NCBI GenBank assembly: GCA_020441225.1
Contig: JAGRMP010000048.1
Location: 1 to 12,135, forward strand
Reading direction: 5' to 3'
Source: Maritimibacter sp.
GTDB lineage: Bacteria > Pseudomonadota > Alphaproteobacteria > Rhodobacterales > Rhodobacteraceae
Length of the DNA stretch: 12,135 nucleotides
A program made the translations under genes and the position numbers. Below, in pieces: positions 8,301 to 12,135 of this stretch. Every line of letters begins with the position of its first letter. Positions within the stretch are counted from its first letter, which is position 1. The notes under the pieces were generated by a model. The model did no database searches. It was given only the letters and a program-made list of their open reading frames with translations, and was not told the DNA's origin.

Positions 8301-9570
8301 TGATCGTGACGCCGCCGTCGGTGTCGGTGTTGTTCGACAGGTTCTGCTCGGTGGGGCCGGTCGAGCTGATGGAGGCGCTGTTGGTCGGGTTGCCCGCGCT
8401 CACCACGTCGGCGACGATCTCGACCGTCCCCAGGCTCGTGTTGCTGCCCGCCCCGGACGGCGCGGGCCGGGTGCAGTTCACCGTCGGCGCGGCATTGACG
8501 CAGACCCAGCCGCCGGTCGCATTGACCGCGGTGATGGAATAATTGGCCGGCACCGTGTCGGTGAGCGACAGCCCCGAAGGCGCGTCGCCGGTGTACGACG
8601 TGTCGAGCGAGAAGGTGACGCTGTCGCCCACCAGCAGGCTGCCGCCGGGGGAACGGCTCTTGTTGATCGCCACATCGGTCCCGGCGGTGATGGACACCGT
8701 GCCCGAGGCCGTGTCGTTGATCGCAACCGGATCGGACGGGCTCTGGTTGATCACCGAGGCGGCGGCGGTGATGTCCGAGCCGCTGGCGGCCGCAATCTGG
8801 CCGGTGAAGGTCAGATCGACCGACCCGCCGGACGCGATGGTGCCAGGGACGTTACAGCTCCAGGTGCCGCCAGAATTCGAGCACCCCCCCGGCGGTACCA
8901 TATTGATGATGCCCGTGGGCGTGGGGAAGGACAGCGAGAAGCCGTTCGAGCTGCTCGGGCCGTTGTTGGTCGCCGTCCAGGTAAAATCGACCGGCCCGCC
9001 CGCGGCCGCCGTGGGCGCGAGCGTAAGCCCAAGGCCGATATCCGCACCTGCGGTGATCGTGGTGGTTTCGTTGTCGTCATTGTTGGCGGGCAGAACGTCG
9101 GTCTGCGTGCCGTTCGTGGTCGGGATGGACGCGTCGACCGTGATCGACCCCACGGATGCGGCGGTGACCTGCACGATCTGGCTGACCTGTTCCAGCGACG
9201 CCAGAGCGGGCACGTCGCAGGTCATGGTCTGGGGCCCTGCCCCGTTGGTTGGCGTACAATTGAGAAGATCGCCACTGGTGCCGACCAGGGTGCTGCCCGC
9301 CGGGATGTTGAAAGCCATCGTGGTCGCAAGTGCCGGGTCGAACCCGTTGTTGTCGATCAGGACGAGGTAGTCGATGGCCCCGCCGGCGGCGGTCGGATCG
9401 AAACCGGTGTCTTCCACCGAGATCAGCCAGTCGACGTTTTGCGCCTGGGCCTGGCCCGCACCTGCCACCAGGAACACCCAAAGCGCGGCCATCACCAGAA
9501 ACGCGCGAACATACCCGTTTTTCCACCGCCGCCCAGAGTCCGCCTGAGCATTGAAACCATCTACACACAT
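2386..9570 (-). CDS. Giant secreted DUF11-repeat surface protein with SdrD/Cna B-like domains
   Basis: This gene encodes 2,394 residues from ATG 9570. That start is preferred because AGGCGG lies 7 nt upstream and it leaves a normal signal peptide: basic n-region to R22, hydrophobic AFLVMAALWVFLVAGAG, cleavage near AQA43-Q. ATG 9618 and TTG 9636 lack a good ribosome site. About fifteen DUF11-type Ig-like units follow, each with the K-x-x-P, Y-x-V-T-N-x-G, V-T-D-x-L-P and N-N-x-x repeat landmarks. Units 1-8 cover about 44-1122. An SdrD/Cna B-like domain covers about 1123-1238. A Cys-bearing unit with acidic D/N/G loops covers about 1239-1420. Three near-identical units cover 1423-1785, and three more divergent units reach about 2160. 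The end is a B-like domain (VGRVFEDHNGNGYQDD) plus a small mixed helix/strand domain at about 2335-2394. The protein is very rich in Thr, Asp, Gly and Ala and poor in Lys and Arg. No LPXTG sorting signal is visible. The likely role is adhesin, filament or S-layer-like structure at the cell surface; function is inferred. Its stop overlaps the start of the downstream outer-membrane protein gene. Confidence 0.93.
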   Translation of the reverse strand: MCVDGFNAQADSGRRWKNGYVRAFLVMAALWVFLVAGAGQAQAQNVDWLISVEDTGFDPTAAGGAIDYLVLIDNNGFDPALATTMAFNIPAGSTLVGTSGDLLNCTPTNGAGPQTMTCDVPALASLEQVSQIVQVTAASVGSITVDASIPTTNGTQTDVLPANNDDNETTTITAGADIGLGLTLAPTAAAGGPVDFTWTATNNGPSSSNGFSLSFPTPTGIINMVPPGGCSNSGGTWSCNVPGTIASGGSVDLTFTGQIAAASGSDITAAASVINQSPSDPVAINDTASGTVSITAGTDVAINKSRSPGGSLLVGDSVTFSLDTSYTGDAPSGLSLTDTVPANYSITAVNATGGWVCVNAAPTVNCTRPAPSGAGSNTSLGTVEIVADVVSAGNPTNSASISSTGPTEQNLSNNTDTDGGVTITEPVVDLTANKSGPNPALAVVGNSYDYRISSTNIGNADFWGTIEMVDTIPAGLTLDSITANGWSCSPTSGAGQIDVTCTLVYTQGAPLSSYETTPNVILSTTVTAPGTLRNTLAVSSPDANIAEVNLGNNTITYDVVSATGLLSADVGAIKSASPSPVVAGEILTYTLEVTNAGPNTALDIDVEDQINNLINNGSGATGQGFVSASVAPGLSLGTSCSDSASGARGRLLACTIDTLPVCITGLTCPVITVQVRPGGNAGSYTNTFDAISQTTPDPDLTNNDDSASYTLDPRADVTVTKAATPDPVDAGQNLTYVLTARNLNNGLSRADNVEIVDTLPAGLTFVSATGSGASCTTALSAGDVTTGGETVTCDMGNISNGAQRSVTLVVRPTNATQGTTITNSVTVSTTTTEIDYTNNSDSVDVDVTVPVVDLLVNKIDSVDPLTVGETTVYTVTVTNNGPSASENVVMTDSMPTSLVSYQSHTVSGGGSCSTVPAVGSFGGTLECSWGVIEANASETVTITVLGEAKGTIDNNVEIKSDETDNGWETNLTNNTASQDTTLRTRTDVAITKNGPGTVALLEDFDFILGVEVLTGVGLAEADDVTVTDTLPANMELTGAPVAVVTAGSATSTSCTGVAGGTSFSCDLGTVSNGGQVEITVPVQVTAATSSPYFRTNIASVTTSSFDQNGANNTDNDSVTVVFSSLAGTVYRDFADNAVFDGSDSGVSGITMTLTGTDVDGDAVNRTVTTDGNGDYAFNYLPEGSYTVTRGAAGEAYLVDGQSIDGSEGGNTPSALVINAIALPEATDATDYDFTLIPQARVGIAKALSGGAVTSDIDGSFTASFDLVVENFSLETLINVEVTDALAGANPLFGTRATPADPVNDPLANGTYAIIAAPSGSCGGTNAGYNGDGDQVVATGFTLGVGASCTLSFGIRVQPEAPVPAGWENQAVVDAEGQESGQTSATNPQLTDLSDNGTDPDPDGDGQGNEAGENDPTPLTTTVTPAIALIKTSDTGALSSPPVPTEEITYAFEVVNTGNVTLTNITLTDILPGIVLSGGPIASLDPGASDTTTFTATYAISQVDIDAGTVTNQATATGTDPFGTVVTDDSGTTTGDDDPLVTTIVQGPAIALVKTADDSALGSPPQAGDIISYAFEVTNTGNVTLTDVTLSDILPGIVLSGGPIASMAPGDVDSTTFTATYAITQADITAGEVTNQATVTGTDPGSNPVTDDSGTTTGDDDPTVVPITQAPAITLDKVADTTGLEDGAIPGDVIPYSFTVTNTGNMILTDVTVTDLLPGVVLAGGPIPVMNPGDVDSTTYTASYTVQLADVLANEVINDAQVVGTWGPNPGEEVTDSDSEIVQVGSIEAVPEVFPPFEGDGGTTTSMLASDLLNNGPATLANVTIRVIDADPGVTLDTTTALITLDPGYPAGEHTVEYEICSIAIPTLCDTTVETVVQAALPGIEATKTQSFVDVNGDGYEGVGDRIDYEITVQNTGNTPLEDVVLTDTLLDLNGAALTLTAGPDFVSADQGSPEGALEMGEVATYSASFTVDNQAINSGGVENSVLAEAMPVYGPGVPGTPEPISDVSDNGIDSDGNTEDDPTIYRFQAVITSNGLTLTKTTPRDIVERGQTVPYTITVTNDNAFVVAPVDIVDTLPGHFLVDPDSATLDGISVAVDVEGLRITWEGVTLPANSTVTATIDARVLNGARAGVHTNTVSVYDPGTGDVLVGPATADVRILPEAIFDCSDVIGRVFEDHNGNGYQDDPTAFRDGGITDQTYYGGGKGDKLSQALASEPSVERGIPGVRLVAVDGTVITTDENGLYSVPCAALPADRGSNFILKLDERTLPTGFRPTTENPRVVRLTPGVMAEINFGASIGKVVRIDLGRAAFVTGASGAPALRPALDLGIRRMVSEISGEAVIIRLAWHVAAGADADEVAQGRVLMGLVEKRVREEWRKAGQTQLRIETTIVRAVQ
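2397..2401 (-). promoter_or_regulatory. Ribosome binding site of the outer-membrane protein gene
   Basis: On the minus strand GAGGG lies inside the last codons of the giant repeat gene, 7 nt before ATG 2389. This favours ATG 2389 over the in-frame ATGs at 2386 and 2374. Because it sits in the coding sequence of the preceding gene, it supports coupled translation. Confidence 0.6.
4216..5304 (-). repeat. Three tandem 369-bp (123-codon) DUF11 units
   Basis: The Lys codon of the motif AIALIK / AIALVK / AITLDK lies at 5281-5283, 4912-4914 and 4543-4545, exactly 369 bp apart each time. The units share LTDVTLSDILPG-type cores, GGPIASM-type turns, and (in the first two) the ending VTDDSGTTTGDDDP. 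The first two units are most alike and the third is more diverged and slightly shorter. No other units in the protein keep this exact spacing, which points to recent duplication of one Ig-like domain within the gene. Confidence 0.85.
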
Positions 9571-9699
9571 GTCTTGACCGCCTGTATTTGCTCTTGCCGT
9601 GTTCTTTGCACGGGCCATTTTTGCGGACGTTAGCAATTCGGGATTGATTTACAATGATTTTCCTTGCCGGAGCCCACATCCTGCCACGAAAATGTTTCG

Positions 9700-9708
9700 A
9701 TTATGCCA
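9700..9708 (-). promoter_or_regulatory. Possible extended -10 promoter for the DUF11 gene
   Basis: The minus strand reads TGGCATAAT: a TG-n element followed by CATAAT, five of six matches to the TATAAT consensus. No good -35 hexamer is found at 16-18 bp, as is common for extended -10 promoters. Transcription would start near 9693, leaving a leader of about 120 nt before ATG 9570. This rests on pattern only. Confidence 0.35.
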
Positions 9709-9720
9709 CATCTCGCCAGG

Positions 9721-9732
9721 GGGCGATCGCCC
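9721..9732. repeat. Perfect 12-bp palindrome GGGCGATCGCCC
   Basis: This is a perfect inverted repeat centred on GATC, placed just upstream of the possible promoter of the giant gene. It could be an operator for a dimeric regulator. In G+C-rich DNA it could also be chance, as it contains the common GCGATCGC octamer. Confidence 0.4.
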
Positions 9733-9752
9733 AAGCACCGGGGCCGGTCAGC

Positions 9753-9780
9753 GGGCAGGCTGAAACGGGTGTGCTTGCCC
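9753..9780. other. Small hairpin of unknown role
   Basis: GGGCAGGC (9753-9760) can pair with GCTTGCCC (9773-9780) across a 12-nt loop, with one G-U pair. No T-run follows on either strand, so it is not a typical intrinsic terminator. It may be chance. Confidence 0.25.
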
Positions 9781-9856
9781 TGTCCCGTGCGGACCGGACC
9801 GTTTGACGGTGGGGATTTCGGCTTCGTTTCCCAGGCTGGGAGTGGAGCGGAATCGC

Positions 9857-10218
9857 ATGAAAGCATCGAAGTTCGTGGAAGCGCCGAAAGCGCTCACGTC
9901 TGGCCGGATGCGCGCGTTGGCTCGCGAGAGGTGCATTGGTCGCGGCGTACCGATCCGCGGGGCTCGTCGGGCCCTCCGGTTCGACACGCCCACGTTCCGC
10001 TACAAATCCCGGCGTACCGACCGGGCGGCCGTCGCAAGACGCATCAGGGAGATCCGCGAGACGCATGTGCCGTATGGCGACCGGCGTGTTCTCCTGCTGC
10101 ATTGACGGGAAGGTTGGGTAATCAGCAGGAAAAGGGCTCGCAGGATCTACAGTGATTTGAGCTCGCAGCTACGCAACGAGCGCCCCAGGCGGAAGTGACG
10201 GCGAAGCGAAGAGCGCGG
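9857..10218 (+). pseudogene. Remnant of an IS3-family transposase (fused OrfA start and OrfB fragment)
   Basis: From ATG 9857 the frame starts MKASKFVEAPKA, which matches the typical first residues of IS3-family OrfA. It then passes within a few residues into an OrfB-like segment: ARRALRFDTPTFRYKSRR, then RRIREIRETHVPYGDRRV. Most of OrfA and the first part of OrfB are missing, so there is an internal deletion. At 10103-10105 TGA stands where the family has Arg (expected RREGW). The same frame then continues REGWVISRKRARRIYSDLSS, QLRNERPRRK up to TGA at 10196. Moving one base back gives VTAKRRA, the expected continuation, so there is also a frameshift. The DDE catalytic core is absent. The element is dead and lies next to a tRNA gene. 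Family assignment rests on recognised motifs, not on a search. Confidence 0.75.
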
Positions 10219-10572
10219 CAGGCGGCCGTCATTGTCTCTCTCATCTCCGCCAGCATGTCGCGCAGCAGGTCTTCAGCCGCGACCTGAACATCCATGGTGC
10301 GCACACCACGGCCGTTGGACCGCAACACCGGCCCGATTCTCGACTTTATGTCTGTATTTTCATATGGTTGCGCGCAACGCCGGTATGCGACGACGCCATG
10401 GCGGGGCATCGCCTATGGTTCTCGCAGCCATGGCGCTGATGAAGCGCCTGTCGCATCCAACCTCAGTGCAAAGTCCGCCATGCGTCCCCGAAATGCGCCG
10501 CGCGACCCATATCAGGCGCGAACAGACACCGGACATACACGCACATCTGCTTGATATCGTTCAGGAATTCAG
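10219..10572. other. Unassigned sequence between the IS remnant and tRNA-Lys
   Basis: No convincing gene was found in this 354-bp stretch. It is somewhat less G+C-rich than its surroundings in places (for example around 10350-10370 and 10550-10570). A minus-strand reading from ATG 10295 gives MDVQVAAEDLLRDMLAEMRE, which looks like an amphipathic helix, but the frame then runs antisense through the transposase remnant. It may be a broken accessory gene or decayed mobile DNA. Confidence 0.4.
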
Positions 10573-10648
10573 TGGTGAGCCGTGCAGGATTCGAACCTGC
10601 GACCCACTGATTAAAAGTCAGTTGCTCTACCAACTGAGCTAACGGCCC
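10573..10648 (-). tRNA. tRNA-Lys (anticodon UUU)
   Basis: The minus strand gives a complete 76-nt cloverleaf. The acceptor stem is GGGCCGT with ACGGCTC (one G-U pair), the discriminator is A, and the CCA end is encoded (10573-10575). The D arm contains AGCTCAGTTGGTAGAGC. The anticodon stem ACTGA/TCAGT encloses loop CTTTTAA, with anticodon TTT at 10613-10615. The T arm is CAGGTTCGAATCCTG. It decodes AAA and AAG lysine codons. A37, directly 3' of the anticodon, is at 10612. The gene reads left, divergent from dapF, toward the IS remnant; no T-rich terminator is obvious after it. Confidence 0.98.
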
Positions 10649-10660
10649 ACTGCGGAGGGC

Positions 10661-10689
10661 TGACTAGAACGGCAACAGCGAGGGGTCAA
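10661..10689 (-). promoter_or_regulatory. Promoter of tRNA-Lys
   Basis: On the minus strand, -35 TTGACC (10684-10689, five of six matches) is followed by a 17-bp spacer and TAGTCA (10661-10666), a poor -10 with only the first TA matching. Transcription would begin about 6 nt before the mature 5' end at 10648, a spacing common for tRNA genes. The -35 and spacing are good; the -10 is weak. Confidence 0.5.
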
Positions 10690-10761
10690 GCCAAAATTCC
10701 CGAATGCTGTGAAAAGGTTTGGCCCGGTTCACGGGCGCGGAAGGTGCGCGGCGCGCCGGAC

Positions 10762-10790
10762 TGGCAAACCGCCCCGCCGAGGCGTATATC
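10762..10790 (+). promoter_or_regulatory. Possible dapF promoter giving a leaderless mRNA
   Basis: TATATC (10785-10790) matches four of six bases of the -10 consensus. With a 17-bp spacer it is preceded by TGGCAA (10762-10767), a weak -35. Transcription starting seven bases after the -10 would begin at A10797, the first base of the dapF ATG. No good Shine-Dalgarno sequence precedes that ATG, which fits. Confidence 0.3.
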
Positions 10791-10796
10791 GGCCCG

Positions 10797-11672
10797 ATGA
10801 ACGAGACGCGCCCCGATAACGGCACCGGCACCGGCACCGGCACCAGCTCTGGCAGTGGCACTGGCCTTGCCTTCATGAAATGGCACGGCGCCGGCAATGA
10901 CTTCGTGATCATCGATTCACGGGGGCGGGAGGCGATTGTCACCGCGGCCCTCGCGCGCGGCATGGGCGACCGGCACCGGGGCGTGGGCTTCGACCAGCTC
11001 GCCGAGATCCGCTCCGGCGACGACACCGACATCGCGCTCGATTTCTGGAACGCCGACGGCAGCCGGGCCGAGGCCTGCGGCAACGCCACCCGCTGTGCGG
11101 CGCGCTACATCATGGACCAGACCGGTCGCTCGGCCCTCACGATCCGCACCGTGCGGGGCGTTCTCGATGCCCGCCTCGTGGACGGCGAGGTCAGCGTCAA
11201 CATGGGGCATCCGCAGCTTGCCGCCGCCGAACAGGCCCTTGCCCCGGGGGTCGACCCCGCGCATCTGCCGCTCGACGGCGACCCGATGGCCGTCGGCATG
11301 GGCAACCCGCACGCGGTCTTCTTCGTCGACGACGCCGAGGCGGTCGACGTTGCCGGTATCGGGCGCAGGGTCGAAGCCGACCCGATCTTTCCCAACCGCA
11401 CCAATGTCGAGTTCGCCCAGGTCCGCAGCAGAGACGAGATCCGCATGCGGGTCTGGGAACGCGGCGCCGGCATCACGCTGGCCTGCGGCTCCGGCGCCTG
11501 CGCCACCGCCGTCGCCGCCGCCGCGCGCGGCCTCACCGAGCGCAAGGTCCGCATCGAGGTCGACGGCGGCTGGCTCACGCTCGACTGGCGCGACGACGGC
11601 GTCTGGATGACCGGCCCCACGGCCTATGTCTTCTCGGCCCGCCTCAGCCGGCCCTTCCTGGACGCGCTCTGA
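10797..11672 (+). CDS. dapF: Diaminopimelate epimerase
   Basis: DapF interconverts LL- and meso-diaminopimelate in the cytoplasm without a cofactor. This is the penultimate step to lysine and supplies the peptidoglycan cross-linking residue. The 291-residue product carries the family signatures: [13 protein letters not shown] near the N-terminus, ACGNATRC with catalytic Cys94, GNPHAVFF, and [14 protein letters not shown] with catalytic Cys230. These two Cys act as the base pair that removes and returns the alpha proton. Start ATG 10797 is chosen as the first ATG before the conserved region that gives near-normal length (the family is usually about 270-280). An upstream in-frame extension to 10719 has no support. 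ATG 10875 begins at the conserved MKWHGAGN and would lose the first strand. Residues 9-23 are an odd Gly/Thr/Ser tract encoded by a 6-bp repeat. The stop overlaps the mtaB start by one base, so the genes form an operon. Confidence 0.96.
   Translation: MNETRPDNGTGTGTGTSSGSGTGLAFMKWHGAGNDFVIIDSRGREAIVTAALARGMGDRHRGVGFDQLAEIRSGDDTDIALDFWNADGSRAEACGNATRCAARYIMDQTGRSALTIRTVRGVLDARLVDGEVSVNMGHPQLAAAEQALAPGVDPAHLPLDGDPMAVGMGNPHAVFFVDDAEAVDVAGIGRRVEADPIFPNRTNVEFAQVRSRDEIRMRVWERGAGITLACGSGACATAVAAAARGLTERKVRIEVDGGWLTLDWRDDGVWMTGPTAYVFSARLSRPFLDAL
10821..10844 (+). repeat. Hexanucleotide repeat (GGCACC)x4 in the dapF N-terminus
   Basis: Four perfect copies of GGCACC encode Gly-Thr four times (residues 9-16) and run into a degenerate Ser/Gly/Thr continuation to about residue 23. 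The unit is six bases, so copy-number change would alter length without shifting the frame. It lies between the start codon and the conserved DapF fold. Confidence 0.85.
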
Positions 11673-12135
11673 TGACCGCCAGGCCCCCCATCTTCGCGAC
11701 CCTCGGCTGTCGCCTCAACGCCTACGAGACCGAGGCGATGAAAGCGCTGGCCGCACAGGCGGGGGTCGAGGGCGCCGTGGTGGTCAACACCTGCGCGGTG
11801 ACGGCGGAAGCGGTGCGCAAGGCCCGCCAGGAGATCCGCCGCCTGCGCCGCGAAAACCCCGACGCCAAGCTGGTGGTGACCGGCTGCGCCGCCCAGACCG
11901 AGCCCGAGACCTTTGCCGCCATGGCCGAGGTCGATGCCGTCATCGGCAATGCCGAGAAGATGGCCCCCGCCACCTGGGCCGGTCTTTCCGTGGCCGACCT
12001 CCTCGGCCAGACCGAAAAGGTGCAGGTCGACGACATCATGTCGGTCACCGAGACCGCCGGTCACCTGATCGACGGCTTCGGCACGAGGAGCCGCGCCTAT
12101 GTCCAGGTCCAGAACGGCTGCGACCACCGCTGCAC
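11672..12135 (+). CDS. mtaB: tRNA (t6A37) methylthiotransferase MtaB (partial, C-terminus beyond window)
   Basis: MtaB is a radical-SAM iron-sulfur enzyme that adds a methylthio group to t6A37 of ANN-decoding tRNAs, giving ms2t6A. The visible 154 complete codons cover the N-terminal methylthiotransferase domain. Its cluster cysteines are C13 (TLGCRLNAYE), C41 (VNTCAVT) and C72 (VTGCAAQ). Then follows the start of the radical-SAM motif QNGCDHRC, with C150 and C154; the third Cys lies past the edge. The forms TLGCRLN and NGCDHRC point to the MtaB subgroup rather than MiaB or RimO. ATG 11672 shares its A with the dapF TGA stop, so translation is probably coupled. No clear Shine-Dalgarno sequence is seen. 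Confidence 0.93.
   Translation, partial: MTARPPIFATLGCRLNAYETEAMKALAAQAGVEGAVVVNTCAVTAEAVRKARQEIRRLRRENPDAKLVVTGCAAQTEPETFAAMAEVDAVIGNAEKMAPATWAGLSVADLLGQTEKVQVDDIMSVTETAGHLIDGFGTRSRAYVQVQNGCDHRC

Larger units (their letters stand above)
9637..9856. other. Gene-free upstream region of the surface module
   Basis: I see no convincing gene in these 220 bp. They hold a possible extended -10 promoter for the minus-strand giant gene, a 12-bp palindrome and a small hairpin, described separately. Near the right end, TGACGGTGGGG from 9804 begins with TG, as IS3-family ends do. It might be the left end of the transposase remnant, but no matching right end was found. Confidence 0.5.

Noticed and set aside
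2389..9633. Plus-strand open frame of 2,414 codons
   Set aside because: It is the exact codon-by-codon antisense of the giant repeat gene. Its product is rich in Arg, His and Asp with no recognisable domain. The sense strand has a signal peptide and clear Ig-like repeats.
9571..9636. Longer N-terminus of the giant protein from TTG 9636 or ATG 9618
   Set aside because: Neither has a ribosome binding site, and they would place 40 or more residues before the hydrophobic core of the signal peptide. ATG 9570 has AGGCGG at 7 nt and a usual signal peptide.
9670..9700. Sigma-54 promoter upstream of the giant gene
   Set aside because: A TGGCA element is present on the minus strand, but the matching TTGC element is absent at the required spacing.
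9701..10102. Minus-strand 133-codon frame over the transposase remnant
   Set aside because: It lies antisense to recognisable IS3 transposase sequence and has no family features of its own.
10232..10642. Plus-strand frame ending in IRTCDPLIKSQLLYQLS
   Set aside because: The ending is the antisense translation of the tRNA-Lys gene, a well-known spurious protein signature.
10719..10796. Extended dapF start at 10719
   Set aside because: The extra 26 residues are unlike the DapF family, overlap the probable promoter region, and have no ribosome binding site.

Overview
The window is G+C-rich double-stranded bacterial DNA, most likely from an alphaproteobacterium. A Rhodobacterales-type organism is my best guess. 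The grounds are strong G/C bias at third codon positions, the dapF-mtaB pair, and a Gram-negative-style outer-membrane protein gene. No rRNA or other taxonomic marker is present, so the lineage is inferred.

Left part (1 to about 9.6 kb, all minus strand): a two-gene surface module transcribed right to left. The first gene (9570 down to 2386) encodes a secreted protein of about 2,394 residues. It has a signal peptide, about fifteen DUF11-type immunoglobulin-like repeats, an embedded SdrD/Cna B-like domain, and a C-terminal B-like domain followed by a small mixed helix/strand domain. Three of its repeats (about 4216-5304) form an exact 123-codon tandem array. Its stop codon overlaps the start of the second gene (ATGA), which runs off the left edge. 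The second gene encodes a large predicted outer-membrane protein with a signal peptide, a periplasmic/Ig-like N-terminal part and a beta-rich, probable barrel region. The likely arrangement is a giant adhesin-like or surface-filament protein with a dedicated outer-membrane partner. That pairing is the most interesting thing in the window, and its function is not established by the sequence.

Middle (about 9.64-10.57 kb): a stretch without an intact gene. It holds a possible promoter for the surface module, a palindrome, a small hairpin, and the remains of an IS3-family transposase. The transposase remnant has an internal deletion, an in-frame stop and a frameshift. About 350 bp of unassignable sequence follows, up to the 3' end of a tRNA-Lys(UUU) gene on the minus strand. 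That gene is intact, has an encoded CCA end and has a recognisable promoter.

Right part (10.8 kb to the end, plus strand): a housekeeping operon reading away from the tRNA. dapF (diaminopimelate epimerase; lysine and peptidoglycan precursor synthesis) is overlapped by one base by mtaB (tRNA ms2t6A37 methylthiotransferase), which is cut by the right edge. dapF has an unusual Gly-Thr hexanucleotide repeat at its N-terminus. The gene for tRNA-Lys(UUU), a known class of MtaB substrate, lies about 1 kb from mtaB.
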